Source: Clostridiales bacterium Firm_16
GTDB taxonomy: Bacteria; Bacillota; Clostridia; Saccharofermentanales; Saccharofermentanaceae
Direction: 5' to 3'
Length of the DNA stretch: 64,000 bases
Assembly: GCA_001604185.1 (NCBI GenBank)
Contig: LVAV01000043.1
Span: 62,001-126,000, forward strand
Notes under the pieces: model-generated
The model's input: the letters and a program-made list of their open reading frames with translations, nothing else
Told to the model about the DNA's origin: nothing
Database searches by the model: none
Part shown: in pieces, positions 9,373-18,534 of the stretch
Numbering within the stretch: the stretch's first letter is position 1
Layout of the letters: every line of letters begins with the position of its first letter
Made by a program: the position numbers and the translations under genes

Positions 9373-9894
9373 ATGAAACTTCAAGAACGTGATCCGATGC
9401 TTTATGAACTCTTCGAACTGGAAAGAGAGAAGATCCCGCGTTTTATGCGAATGACTGACCGAAAGAAGAAAGTCCTTCGGTTTCTCTTCATTATCTTTAT
9501 CGTAATCGAATTACTGATCATCATGTGGTTCCCCCGCTGGTATGGAGCCGTGATCGTCTATACTATCCAGAACGGGGAATATGTGGTAGCCAGTATGACT
9601 CCCAGCGGGTATATTACCGCCATCATCCTGGGAGCACTTCCTATCCTCTTTCTTCTGGGATACTGCCTCTTCGCCTATCTCTTCGAGCGGACTGCATTCC
9701 GGGAAGCCAGTAATCTTTCTCTGAACATGAAGGAAGACCGGCGTCTGCTCACCCGCGCACGAGATGCAGATCTGATAAGAAACCTGCACAGAAACGATGC
9801 CACCGGTCTTGTAAATGTGAAAGAAGAGAAGTATGAGCCCGGATATTCTCGTGAGGAAGAGATCGACAATTTCTTCAAACGCGGCCCCCAATAG
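9373..9894 (+). CDS. Predicted membrane protein, function unknown
   Basis: A 173 aa protein that I do not recognise. A basic N-terminal segment (to about residue 36) is followed by two hydrophobic helices, roughly residues 37-58 and 76-100, and a charged C-terminal tail of about 70 residues that ends acidic. By the positive-inside rule both termini are probably cytoplasmic. The ATG follows AGGAGCG. It is divergent from the ribosomal operon and convergent with hslO, with 42 nt between stops and no clear terminator. Confidence 0.7.
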   Translation: MKLQERDPMLYELFELEREKIPRFMRMTDRKKKVLRFLFIIFIVIELLIIMWFPRWYGAVIVYTIQNGEYVVASMTPSGYITAIILGALPILFLLGYCLFAYLFERTAFREASNLSLNMKEDRRLLTRARDADLIRNLHRNDATGLVNVKEEKYEPGYSREEEIDNFFKRGPQ

Positions 9895-9936
9895 GTTTCA
9901 GGACCACCGGCGGTCATCTCTATATCCTTAATCAGG

Positions 9937-10851
9937 TCAGTTTTCTTCCAGAAGCTTCTTCAGTTCTTCTGAGCTAAAGTGATATTTCTTATCGCAGAAA
10001 TGGCATTCCAGATCGATACCCTTCGGATCTTCTGCAAGCTCGGCCAGATCCTTTTTGCCGACGGCAAGAAGATTTCTCTCCATTCTTTCCCGGGAACAGT
10101 TGCACTGATAAGATACCGGTGCGCCCTGCAGGAAGCAGATATCCTTATCGCCGATAAACATATCCAGGATCTTCTCCGGATTAAAACCTTCTGTCAGAAG
10201 GAAAGTCACATCCGGGAATCCGCCGTTGACTCTGGCTTCCAGATAGGAGATGGTCTCTTCATCTGCACCTGGCAGCAGCTGGACCATGAATCCTCCGGCA
10301 CAGGTCACGCCGTTAGCGTCGATGCCTACTCCCAGAGAGACGATGGAAGGGGTCTGTTCAGATGATGCAAGATAATAGGTGAAGTCTTCAGCGATCTCTC
10401 CGGAGATCAGTTCAACCTGACCTACATAAGGTTCCTTCAGACCGAAATCCTTAACGACAGTCAGTTTACCGTTTCCGACCGCGGCACCTACATTGAGTTT
10501 ACCCGGGCGGTGATATGTGGTTTCCACTACCGGCTCCAGACAGTATCCACGAACATGACCATGGGAATCGGCCACGGCGGTCATGCCCTGAAGCGGACCG
10601 TCAGAACGCAGGTTTACCGTCAAAGTGTCGCCGTCACTTTTCAAGGTGTCGGCCAGAAAAAGAGTACCGGTCAGAAATCTTCCCAGTGCAGCGGTGGCTA
10701 CCGGAGAAGTCTGGTGGATACGGAGTGCTTCTTTTACAAGGTGGGTCGAACGGATCGCCAGAGCCCGGACCTTGCCGCCCAGGGCTGTGGCTGTCACCAT
10801 ATAATCGGAATCATCTTTCGGGGATCCCGGAGCAAAATAAAAATCGTCCAT
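9937..10851 (-). CDS. hslO: Redox-regulated chaperone Hsp33
   Basis: Hsp33 is a cytoplasmic holdase switched on by oxidative unfolding. It is 304 aa. The N-terminal chaperone domain is followed by the C-terminal zinc switch with cysteines in CNC (near residue 250) and CHFC (near residue 282), the full CXC...CXXC set. The start MDDFYFAPGS has a GGGAGTAGATT ribosome binding site. It closes the minus-strand run beginning with the CdaR-like gene, 12 nt behind a methyltransferase. Confidence 0.95.
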   Translation of the reverse strand: MDDFYFAPGSPKDDSDYMVTATALGGKVRALAIRSTHLVKEALRIHQTSPVATAALGRFLTGTLFLADTLKSDGDTLTVNLRSDGPLQGMTAVADSHGHVRGYCLEPVVETTYHRPGKLNVGAAVGNGKLTVVKDFGLKEPYVGQVELISGEIAEDFTYYLASSEQTPSIVSLGVGIDANGVTCAGGFMVQLLPGADEETISYLEARVNGGFPDVTFLLTEGFNPEKILDMFIGDKDICFLQGAPVSYQCNCSRERMERNLLAVGKKDLAELAEDPKGIDLECHFCDKKYHFSSEELKKLLEEN

Positions 10852-10863
10852 AATCTACTCCCG

Positions 10864-11640
10864 TTATTTCTCAAGCGGTCTTCTGACGCAGTAGAATACT
10901 CTCTCGTCACCGGCATTGGGGGCACGCTTCTTCAGATCGCCATATACGCCTTCGATCTCCAGCCCGCATCTGGCAACCAGTTCACGGATCTCTTCGTCAG
11001 AGTAGTATTGTTCCACGATCTCGTCGTCTTCTCTTTCATAGTGTTCCCCGTCGATGGAGGCAAACATGGTAAGAGACGCAAAGTTGCGGCCGCTTTTCTC
11101 ATCAAATTCGTTTTCCCATAATACCGTAAAATCGTCCTCGATGGAATAGAAAAACTCATTTCCCAGCGTCTCGCTGAAATGCTTCTTCGTGGCCACGTCG
11201 AAGATGAAAAGTCCGCCGGGATTGAGGAAACAGAAGAAGGATCTCAGAAGTTTCTCGATATCTTTCTTCCGGGTCATGTGGTTCACCGTATCCAGAAGCG
11301 ACACGAATACATCCATGGTGCCGTAAAGATCCAGGTCTGCCATATCCTGACAGAGCCAGAGGGCATCCACCTTCATCTTCTCTGCTCTTTCTCTTGCCTG
11401 GTCCAGCATCGGAAGTGAGGAATCCACGCCGATGATGTCATATCCCAGTTTCGAAAACTCGCAGGTCACTGTTCCGGTGCCGCATCCCAGGTCGCAGAGC
11501 AGAGGGCTTCCGTTCTTGCCGTCTCCGGGAAAAGCACCGTGTTTCTTCACGATCCAGTCCACGAAAAGGACCCATTTCTCAGGGTCCATTTCTTTCTGGA
11601 ACGTATCGTAAAAGCTCGCTAGAAAATCGTATGCTGACAT
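10864..11640 (-). CDS. SAM-dependent class I methyltransferase
   Basis: A 258 aa small-molecule-type methyltransferase. The SAM-binding motif I is LLCDLGCGTGTVTCEF (about residues 50-65), followed by the acidic motif II GVDSS and the LDTVNHMTRKKD post-motif region typical of Methyltransf_25/11 proteins. The start MSAYDFLASFYD was chosen because AAAGGATAAGAAT lies ahead and the family starts this way; the frame remains open 17 codons upstream, into the previous gene. The substrate is unknown. It lies 4 nt from the M23 hydrolase gene. Confidence 0.85.
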   Translation of the reverse strand: MSAYDFLASFYDTFQKEMDPEKWVLFVDWIVKKHGAFPGDGKNGSPLLCDLGCGTGTVTCEFSKLGYDIIGVDSSLPMLDQARERAEKMKVDALWLCQDMADLDLYGTMDVFVSLLDTVNHMTRKKDIEKLLRSFFCFLNPGGLFIFDVATKKHFSETLGNEFFYSIEDDFTVLWENEFDEKSGRNFASLTMFASIDGEHYEREDDEIVEQYYSDEEIRELVARCGLEIEGVYGDLKKRAPNAGDERVFYCVRRPLEK

Positions 11641-11644
11641 ATTC

Positions 11645-12991
11645 TTATCCTTTAATATAGGGAGCCGGATCGACTTTCGAACCGTTATCACGTACTTCGA
11701 AGTGAAGATGCGGTCCGGTTGACGTACCCGTGCTTCCGCACTCTGCGATGGTCTGGCCGGCTTTGACCTTGTCGCCTACATGTACGTAGACATCTCGGGT
11801 ATGGCCATACAGTGTGCAGATTCCGTTTCCGTGATCGATAATGCAGTAGTTACCGTAATTGGATCCGCCGGTGTTCTGTCCTTCTACCGGTTCTTCTACC
11901 TTGATGACCGTTCCGCTGGCCGCTGCTACGATGGGGTTGCCGTAGGTTCCGCCAAGATCAACGCCCCAGTGCATACGTCTGGTCTTGTAGACCGGATGGA
12001 TACGCCATCCGTAAGGGGAATAGATCGTATAGTCACCCGGATAAGGCCAGGTCATCTTCATCTTCGGCTTCGTGGTACTGCCTCCGCCACCGTTGTCACC
12101 GCCGCCGTTTCCGCCGCCATTGCCGCCACCGTTTCCACCGCCGTTATTCGTCTTCGGGGTAGGTGTCTTCTGGGCTTCCCGGCGCTTTCTCTCTTCTTCC
12201 TCACGCTGCAGTCTGCGGATCTCCTCGTCCAGACGGTCGGCTTCATCTCGGAAAGCATCCTCTTTCTTGAGCCAGGAATTGATCTGGGAAGACTTCTCTT
12301 CCAGCTTCGCAGTGGTCTTACCGATGCGGGCCTGAAGCTCATTGAGTTGAGCGGACTTCTCTTCTGCTACAGCCTGCATGTCTTGTGCTTCCTGAAGTGC
12401 GTACTGGCTCTTCAGTTCCGCATCGTCCATGGCAATAGTCAACTGGTCGATCATCTGACGATCGGCATCACCGATCAGAGAGATCATCTGAAGATTCGTG
12501 AAGAAACCCGCGATACTGTCGGAAGACAGGAGGATCTCGAGAGTACTCTTGTTCTCATAGGCGAACATGATGCTGACGCGGCGGGAGTATTCCTCACGCT
12601 TGGCGATCAGAGTCTCCTGGGACTTGATGTATTCGTCCAGCGCATCTCGCTTGGCAATGATGGCTGCCGCATACTCTTCGGCGATGGTCTCGTACTGGGT
12701 CATCTGCTCGTCGCTCAAGCCCTTCAGTTCAGCGAGTTCGCCGCTGAGTTCGCTCTTCTCACCCTTGAGCTTACGGACTTTCTCTTCTGCCTGCTCGGCC
12801 TTTTTTCTGGCTTCGTCTCTCTCCTGCTTGGCTTTCTCCACATCTCCCTGCTTCGGGGAATAGGACATAAAATCGTGGTCAAAAGCTTGGACAGGACGAT
12901 ATCCCAGGAAAGCCGCAGAGGTAAACACGAACCCGGCACACATCAGAAGTGCCAGGGCTTTTTTAATTCTGCTTTTCAAAACTCCGGACAT
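11645..12991 (-). CDS. Murein hydrolase with coiled coil and M23 (LytM) domain
   Basis: A secreted cell-wall endopeptidase of 448 aa. A signal peptide (about residues 1-36) is followed by a long charged coiled coil (about 45-270), a glycine/asparagine linker made of GGGNGGGN repeats, and a C-terminal M23 domain (about 310-448). The zinc ligands and catalytic residues are intact: MHWGVDLGG supplies H and D, and HLHFEVRD supplies the HxH pair. The architecture matches EnvC-type hydrolases that FtsEX activates. It lies 16 nt behind ftsX, strongly suggesting it is the FtsEX-controlled hydrolase here. Confidence 0.92.
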   Translation of the reverse strand: MSGVLKSRIKKALALLMCAGFVFTSAAFLGYRPVQAFDHDFMSYSPKQGDVEKAKQERDEARKKAEQAEEKVRKLKGEKSELSGELAELKGLSDEQMTQYETIAEEYAAAIIAKRDALDEYIKSQETLIAKREEYSRRVSIMFAYENKSTLEILLSSDSIAGFFTNLQMISLIGDADRQMIDQLTIAMDDAELKSQYALQEAQDMQAVAEEKSAQLNELQARIGKTTAKLEEKSSQINSWLKKEDAFRDEADRLDEEIRRLQREEEERKRREAQKTPTPKTNNGGGNGGGNGGGNGGGDNGGGGSTTKPKMKMTWPYPGDYTIYSPYGWRIHPVYKTRRMHWGVDLGGTYGNPIVAAASGTVIKVEEPVEGQNTGGSNYGNYCIIDHGNGICTLYGHTRDVYVHVGDKVKAGQTIAECGSTGTSTGPHLHFEVRDNGSKVDPAPYIKG

Positions 12992-13006
12992 GGTTTGTCA
13001 CCTCTT

Positions 13007-13906
13007 TTACACTTTGACGTACTTACGCACGGCGATGCCGCTGCCGATGGATCCGATGAACACACCGCTTGCCAGGCAAAGGAGCAGGATGTAGAACGTC
13101 AGGTTCTGCATCGGGATCAGGGCGTAAGTACTGCTCAGTTCCACATTGTTCATAGCACGGGAGTAGATCCCGGAATAGATAAAATGCGTGATCCCCCAGG
13201 CGCAAAGAGCACTGATCAGTCCGACGATGGCGCCCTCTACGATATATGGGAATCGAATATAGTTATTGGTCGCACCTACGAATTTCATGATGGCGATCTC
13301 GGTGGAACGGGAGTATACCGAGATACGTACCATGTTCGAGATGATAAAAAGCGATATCAGGAAAAGTACACCGAAGGCCACAACTGTCGCGATGTTGACG
13401 ACATGGGTGGCACGGGTGAGGAACTTCATGACGTTACTCTCCTGCATGACCTTGTCGATACCGGGGATGGCTTGCAGCCGCATGACGACCTCATCGGAAT
13501 AGCCCGGATCCACCAGTTGCACGGTGATGGTATAAGGAAGATACGTGTTGTAATCGAACTCATCCAGGATCGAAGAACTCTCTCCCAGTTCTTTGCGGAA
13601 ACGCTTATAGTTATCTTCCGGAGACATGGCATGGTAGGAGCGGATCTTATCCGGATTGGTGTTGAGATATTCACAGGTCATATCCATCTGCTCCTGCGTA
13701 CAGCCGATCTTCATGTAGACTTCGATCGGCGGCTGCTGTCCGACTTTCTTCATGATGAAGCGGGCATTGGCCGAGAAGATGAAGAATATGGACATGATCA
13801 GGAGCATCAGCAGGATCGTAGATACCGACGCCACCGTAACCAGCGGGTGACGCACGATGCCCTGAAGACCTTCTTTCAGTGAATTCCAGAATGCACGCGG
13901 ACTCAT
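13007..13906 (-). CDS. ftsX: Cell division ABC transporter permease FtsX
   Basis: FtsX is the membrane partner of FtsE; together they transmit ATP hydrolysis to a wall hydrolase outside the cell. It is 299 aa, with one N-terminal transmembrane helix (about 21-44), an extracellular loop of roughly 120 residues that contacts the hydrolase, and three further helices (about 170-195, 222-245, 267-292) forming the FtsX domain. Its start overlaps the ftsE stop by 4 nt (ATGA), so the pair is translationally coupled. Confidence 0.95.
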   Translation of the reverse strand: MSPRAFWNSLKEGLQGIVRHPLVTVASVSTILLMLLIMSIFFIFSANARFIMKKVGQQPPIEVYMKIGCTQEQMDMTCEYLNTNPDKIRSYHAMSPEDNYKRFRKELGESSSILDEFDYNTYLPYTITVQLVDPGYSDEVVMRLQAIPGIDKVMQESNVMKFLTRATHVVNIATVVAFGVLFLISLFIISNMVRISVYSRSTEIAIMKFVGATNNYIRFPYIVEGAIVGLISALCAWGITHFIYSGIYSRAMNNVELSSTYALIPMQNLTFYILLLCLASGVFIGSIGSGIAVRKYVKV

Positions 13907-14706
13907 TTGCCGTCCTCCCCCCGATTGGGCGGGAACTCCGGCAGGTGTTCCTCGTTCTTTCCATCTGTTTCTGAATCGAATTCGTCTTCCATATCTTTCG
14001 GAAGGCTGGGCTGTTCCGGTTCTACAACGGCAGAATAGCCGGATGCTTTCTCGTCGCGGACGATGAGACCGTCTTCCACTTCGATGACTCGTTTCTGCAT
14101 ACGGTCTACCATATTACTGTCATGGGTGCAGACGATAACGGTCGTGCCCATGCGGTTGATCTCCAGAAGGAGGGCCATGATGGACTCCGAAGTCTCCGGG
14201 TCCAGGTTTCCTGTAGGCTCGTCGGCCACGATCATCTTCGGGTTATTCAGCATGGCACGGGCGATGGCCACGCGCTGCTGCTCACCACCGGAAAGTTCCT
14301 GCGGCAGAGAATGCGCCTTGTCACGAAGCCCTACCGAACCAAGGACAATGTCCACCATCTGGTTAAGTTTTTTTCTCGGAACGCCGATGATCTCACCGGC
14401 AAAAGCAATATTCTCCGCGACGGTCTTGGTCTCGATCAAGCGGAAATCCTGATAGATGATACCGATCTCTCTTCGAAGATACGGTACCAGAGCATGAGGC
14501 ATCTTGGAAATGCAGAACCGGTCGATGAGCACCATTCCTTCGGTGGGCTTCTCCTCCCTGGTGATACACTTCATCAGGGTAGACTTGCCCGATCCGCTCT
14601 TACCGATGATGAAGACGAACTCGCCGTCTTCGATCCGGAAAGATATACCGCGGAGCGCATCCGTACCGGTCTTGTATGTCTTATGTACATTGTCAAAACG
14701 TATCAA
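13903..14706 (-). CDS. ftsE: Cell division ATP-binding protein FtsE
   Basis: Cytoplasmic ATPase of the FtsEX complex. Walker [10 protein letters not shown] (about residue 35), signature [14 protein letters not shown], Walker [13 protein letters not shown] and switch histidine THDSN are all intact. The protein is 267 aa, about 40 longer than usual; the extra C-terminal part is acidic and proline-rich. The start is TTG (encoding MIRFDNVHK) with AGGAAG about 7 nt upstream. It lies 17 nt behind the CdaR-like regulator. Confidence 0.94.
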   Translation of the reverse strand: MIRFDNVHKTYKTGTDALRGISFRIEDGEFVFIIGKSGSGKSTLMKCITREEKPTEGMVLIDRFCISKMPHALVPYLRREIGIIYQDFRLIETKTVAENIAFAGEIIGVPRKKLNQMVDIVLGSVGLRDKAHSLPQELSGGEQQRVAIARAMLNNPKMIVADEPTGNLDPETSESIMALLLEINRMGTTVIVCTHDSNMVDRMQKRVIEVEDGLIVRDEKASGYSAVVEPEQPSLPKDMEDEFDSETDGKNEEHLPEFPPNRGEDGK

Positions 14707-14723
14707 AGTCGTTCTTCCTATCT

Positions 14724-15821
14724 TTACCAGTTAAGATTGCCGCCCTGACCGCTCTTCTCCTGCTTCTCCAGATAAGTACGTACCATAGCCGCCAGCTTAA
14801 AAAGCACGGCGTCGTCGAAGCTTCTCAGGTCAAGACCCGTGATCTTCTGAACTTTATCAAGACGGTATACCAACGTGTTTCTGTGTACGAACAGTTTTCT
14901 GGAAGTTTCACTACCATTGAGGTTATTCTCGAAGAAACTCTGGATGGTGACCAGTGTGTCGGAATCCAGGGATTCGTAGGCACCCTTCGGGAATACTTCA
15001 CTGAGGAACATATTACAGAGCGTCGGCGGGAGCTGATAGATCAGACGGCCGAGACCCAGTTTATCGTAACGCATGATGAACTGCTCGCTCTCGAAAATGC
15101 TGCCCACACGAAGGGCCAGTGTTGCTTCTCTGTAGGACTTGGCAATATCGCGCAATGTCTGGGCCGGCATACCGATACCCACATGAGCGCGGATCATGGA
15201 CTCGGCATTGAGGTTGTCCAGGATCGTGTTGCTGACTTCCTTGAGGAAATTATCGAAACCTTCGCCCAGATCCATAACCAGAACGATGGTCTCCTCATCC
15301 ATGGCCACCACCATCTGGGTCTTGTTATCCGGGAAGAGATTCTGCAGGATCTCGAGGCACTCGACTCCGTCGTTCTTATTCACGCGGACAATGAATACGA
15401 TTCTTCTTGTTGCGAAGGGGATCTTATATTCTCTTGCCTTAAGCGGAATATCTCCGGGGAGCTCGTTCTCCAGAAGTACATTCTTAATGAATGTCTCACG
15501 TTCTACGTCCGTATTTCTCTCACGCATGGCGGCCTTGATCCACTGGGTGACCAGCTCAAGATAGGTTCTGGCTACCTGATCGACGCCGCTGATGAAAGCG
15601 ATGTACTGGGTCTGATCGCCGATGACGATCTTCATGTATGTCTTACCTGCCGTACTGGAAAACAGATCATCTGACAGCAGAACAGCTCTGGCGCTGGAAT
15701 CCTCGATTCCTTCCCACGCAGGGTCCGTACAGGCTACGACCATTCCGGATGTGTCCATCACACCGACGGTCATGTCGAGGATCTTCTTCGCTTCTCGCAT
15801 ACACTTTTTTAATTCTTCCAT
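14724..15821 (-). CDS. CdaR/PucR-family helix-turn-helix regulator
   Basis: A 365 aa cytoplasmic regulator. The N-terminal part (about 1-130) resembles the sugar-diacid recognition domain of CdaR; a GGDEF-like CdaR domain occupies about 145-265; the C-terminus carries the PucR-type HTH with the motif RKLFVHRNTLVYRLDKVQ. I placed the start at MEELKK because AAGGTG lies 6 nt ahead; a GTG 9 nt upstream is an alternative. It is the first gene of a run that continues into ftsE-ftsX, but there is no catabolic gene nearby to suggest its ligand. Confidence 0.85.
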   Translation of the reverse strand: MEELKKCMREAKKILDMTVGVMDTSGMVVACTDPAWEGIEDSSARAVLLSDDLFSSTAGKTYMKIVIGDQTQYIAFISGVDQVARTYLELVTQWIKAAMRERNTDVERETFIKNVLLENELPGDIPLKAREYKIPFATRRIVFIVRVNKNDGVECLEILQNLFPDNKTQMVVAMDEETIVLVMDLGEGFDNFLKEVSNTILDNLNAESMIRAHVGIGMPAQTLRDIAKSYREATLALRVGSIFESEQFIMRYDKLGLGRLIYQLPPTLCNMFLSEVFPKGAYESLDSDTLVTIQSFFENNLNGSETSRKLFVHRNTLVYRLDKVQKITGLDLRSFDDAVLFKLAAMVRTYLEKQEKSGQGGNLNW

Positions 15822-15862
15822 ACGCTTCACCTTTTCATTGTCTTGTTGTTCTCACGGCATGG

Positions 15863-15880
15863 GCATAGTTACAATTATGC
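15863..15880. promoter_or_regulatory. Imperfect palindrome upstream of the CdaR-like gene
   Basis: An 18 bp near-palindrome (GCATAGTTACAATTATGC) lies about 40 bp ahead of the regulator start, in the region where its promoter must lie. The outer arms GCATA/TATGC match perfectly. It could be an autoregulatory operator; this is inference from position and symmetry only. Confidence 0.3.
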
Positions 15881-15967
15881 TATTCTAACTACGCTATTAA
15901 TCTTAAACTTTTCGGTGAAAAGTTTCAACATGACAAACTTTACATTCTTTTTACGTAAGAAAAGCAC

Positions 15968-15997
15968 GAAAAAAGGGGAGTCTTTCGACTCCCCTTC
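15968..15997 (-). terminator. Rho-independent terminator of the sugar-ABC ATPase gene
   Basis: Read on the minus strand, AAGGGGAGTC and GACTCCCCTT form a perfect 10 bp stem with a GAAA tetraloop, followed by a run of T. It lies 30 nt after the stop codon of the ATPase gene. Confidence 0.9.
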
Positions 15998-16027
15998 CGA
16001 TCATAATAAGTTTGAAGTGTTTCCTTA

Positions 16028-17143
16028 TCAGGAAATAATGCTCTGCTCAGTATCCTTATCGAAGAGGTGAACACGGTTAGCGTCAACAGCGATGTCAACA
16101 ACCTCACCTACACGGGACTCGGATGTGGTCGGGTCTACTCTTGCTGTCAGCGGGAGAGAACCGTTAACTGTTACATAGAGGTATGTCTCAGCACCGAGCA
16201 TCTCGACAACGTCGACGTCTGCAGAGAATGCAGATTCCGGATGCATGGATACGTAAGTTCCGTCATCGGTGAGAGCCTCAGGACGTACACCGAAGATAAC
16301 TTCTGTTCCGTCACGCTCGATAACTTCCGGTACACAGTAACGCTCAGCAAGCTTGATCGTTGTGTTCTCGAATGCAACATATACATCGTCGCCTTCTACC
16401 TGGATGGTAGCGTTGATGAAGTTCATCGGAGGCATACCGATAAATCCTGCAACGAATGTGTTGACCGGGTTGTCGTAGAGCTCCGTCGGGGAGTCAACCT
16501 GCTGGATGAAGCCATCCTTCATAACTACGATACGGGTACCCATCGTCATAGCCTCTGTCTGGTCGTGAGTAACGTAGATGATGGTTGTCTGCAGTCTCTG
16601 GTGGAGCTTAGTGATCTCAACACGCATCTGAACACGCAGCTTAGCGTCGAGGTTGGACAGCGGCTCGTCCATGAGGAATACCTTCGGGTCACGAACGATA
16701 GCACGGCCGAGAGCAACACGCTGACGCTGACCACCGGAGAGAGCCTTCGGCTTTCTGTCGAGGAGGTGCTCGATCTCGAGGATCTTAGCAGCTTCCTGTA
16801 CACGACGCTTGATCTCACCACGCTCAACCTTACGGAGCTTAAGACCGAAAGCCATGTTATCGAATACTGTCATGTGCGGATACAAAGCGTAGTTCTGGAA
16901 AACCATCGCGATGTCACGGTCCTTCGGGAGTACGTCGTTGATCAGACGATCGTCGATGTAGATCTCACCTTCGGAAATATCTTCGAGACCAGCGATCATA
17001 CGAAGAGTTGTGGACTTACCGCAACCGGAAGGTCCTACCAGGATGATGAATTCCTTATCGGAAATCTCAAGATTGAAGTCAGAAACAGCTACAACGCCGC
17101 CTTCATACTTCTTGTAAACATGCTGAAGTGATAAACTTGCCAT
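16028..17143 (-). CDS. ugpC: Sugar ABC transporter ATP-binding protein (UgpC/MsmK type)
   Basis: ATPase that energises CUT1-type carbohydrate importers. It is 371 aa. The nucleotide-binding domain has Walker A GPSGCGKST, signature LSGGQRQRVALGRA, Walker B VFLMDEPLSNLD and switch THDQTEAMTM; residues from about 240 form the OB/TOBE regulatory domain. The start MASLSLQHVYKK is set by GGAGGTTTAAA. No permease or binding protein lies nearby and the gene has its own terminator, so it is monocistronic. In several Firmicutes such a lone ATPase serves many sugar transporters; that role is likely here too. The symbol follows the family name and does not imply glycerol-phosphate transport. Confidence 0.9.
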   Translation of the reverse strand: MASLSLQHVYKKYEGGVVAVSDFNLEISDKEFIILVGPSGCGKSTTLRMIAGLEDISEGEIYIDDRLINDVLPKDRDIAMVFQNYALYPHMTVFDNMAFGLKLRKVERGEIKRRVQEAAKILEIEHLLDRKPKALSGGQRQRVALGRAIVRDPKVFLMDEPLSNLDAKLRVQMRVEITKLHQRLQTTIIYVTHDQTEAMTMGTRIVVMKDGFIQQVDSPTELYDNPVNTFVAGFIGMPPMNFINATIQVEGDDVYVAFENTTIKLAERYCVPEVIERDGTEVIFGVRPEALTDDGTYVSMHPESAFSADVDVVEMLGAETYLYVTVNGSLPLTARVDPTTSESRVGEVVDIAVDANRVHLFDKDTEQSIIS

Positions 17144-17539
17144 TTTAAACCTCCATTGTCGTGCCCATCTCCGAGGCACGGTTTTTCATCTGCACTAACT
17201 ATAACATGACGCCTTCAAGTCGGCTATACGTAAAACTTGCCAAAAAACCAAGACATTTTTTGACAGGGCAAAGAAGTGATTGTTGCAACTTGACTACGAT
17301 TATACTTTTCACCTTGTGCAGAATGTACAATTTTCATGATTTTTGCATTTGACACTTGTTTTATGCAAGTTTATTCAGTATTCTGTATAAATATTAACGA
17401 TGAACAATGGGTGAGTTTTTCCACTTGAAAAACACTGATATTTCAGGCGTTTTCACCGTTTCTCCCCCTGGAGGCCCCACGAGGCGGGAAACAAGTATAT
17501 CGTTAGATTATTATTCTTTTTATATATATGGAGCGGAAC
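17144..17539. other. Divergent intergenic region between the sugar ATPase gene and argB
   Basis: About 400 bp without a gene, AT-rich in the middle. It must contain two promoters. For argB a TTGACA at 17349-17354 is a perfect -35 but is followed by only a weak -10 (TATTCA) at 17 bp; TATAAA at 17386 is a better hexamer with wrong spacing. For the ATPase gene TTGGTT-17 bp-TATAGC is possible near 17225-17253. I found no convincing arginine-repressor box and no riboswitch. Confidence 0.4.
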
Positions 17540-18487
17540 ATGGAAAAGGAAACTTCTTTACCAACCGTCGGAAACGACATGCAGACATTGATCAACAAAG
17601 CCGCGACTTTGATCGAGGCTTTACCCTATATCCAGAGCCTGGCCGGCAAGACCGTCGTCATCAAGTACGGTGGTAATGCCATGGTAAATGACGAGCTGAA
17701 ATCTTCCGTTATGGACGACATCGCTCTTCTTAAGTGCGTAGGTATCAATCCTGTTCTCGTTCACGGCGGCGGACCGGACATCAGCAACATGCTGAAGAAC
17801 CTCAGCATCGAATCACACTTCGTCAATGGTCTGCGTTTCACCGATGCCAAGACCATGGCTGTTGCCCAGATGGTCCTTATCGGTAAGACGAATAAAGAAG
17901 TCGTTTCCTACCTGGGTCAGAAAGGCGTAAAAGCCATTGGTATCTGCGGTATCGACGGTCACCTCATCGAGTGCGAGAAGCTGACGGAAGATGCTAACGG
18001 TAACCCCATCGACGTAGGTTTCGTCGGTAAGATCAAGAGCATCAACACCAAGGTCATCTCTACCCTGGCCAACGATGAATATATTCCGGTCGTCGCTCCG
18101 ATCGGTGTCGGCTCCGACGGTGAAAGCTACAACATCAATGCAGATACAGTTGCCGCAGAGATCGCTGTGGCCCTCAAGGCTGAGAAGCTCATCACCCTCA
18201 CCGATGTCGAAGGCGTTAAGGGCGTCATGGACGACGGCAAAGAGCAGGTCATCCCGGTACTGACCGAGACAGACATCCACGAAATGATCGACTCCGGCGT
18301 GATCACCGGCGGCATGATCCCGAAGGTCATGGGCTGCCTGGATACGATCCGACGCGGCGTCGGCCGCGCACATATCATTGACGGCCGTGTCCCGCACAGT
18401 ATCCTGCTGGAGATCTTCACCGGCAAAGGTATCGGTACCATGATCATGCGGGAGAAGACCCCTTATTTCGAAGGCGAGAAAATCTAA
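17540..18487 (+). CDS. argB: Acetylglutamate kinase
   Basis: Phosphorylates N-acetylglutamate in arginine biosynthesis. It is 315 aa. The amino-acid-kinase fold shows [10 protein letters not shown] near residue 42, the VHGGGPDIS loop, and [16 protein letters not shown] toward the C-terminus; [12 protein letters not shown] is also typical. The start was placed at MEKETSLP because GGAGCGG lies 7 nt ahead; an ATG 12 nt upstream lies inside that sequence. First gene of argB-argD-argF-GNAT; argC and argJ are not in the window. Confidence 0.95.
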   Translation: MEKETSLPTVGNDMQTLINKAATLIEALPYIQSLAGKTVVIKYGGNAMVNDELKSSVMDDIALLKCVGINPVLVHGGGPDISNMLKNLSIESHFVNGLRFTDAKTMAVAQMVLIGKTNKEVVSYLGQKGVKAIGICGIDGHLIECEKLTEDANGNPIDVGFVGKIKSINTKVISTLANDEYIPVVAPIGVGSDGESYNINADTVAAEIAVALKAEKLITLTDVEGVKGVMDDGKEQVIPVLTETDIHEMIDSGVITGGMIPKVMGCLDTIRRGVGRAHIIDGRVPHSILLEIFTGKGIGTMIMREKTPYFEGEKI

Positions 18488-18534
18488 AGACTATAAGCTG
18501 AGCATCGACTCACGAACACACGAGGTAATATATT

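Noticed and set aside
11780-13882. A 700-codon plus-strand frame across the M23 and ftsX genes
   Set aside because: Antisense shadow of two clear genes; no start signal and no recognisable product.
17300-17420. Arginine-repressor (ARG) boxes upstream of argB
   Set aside because: AT-rich segments such as CTGTATAAATATTA resemble the consensus only loosely and are not clearly paired.
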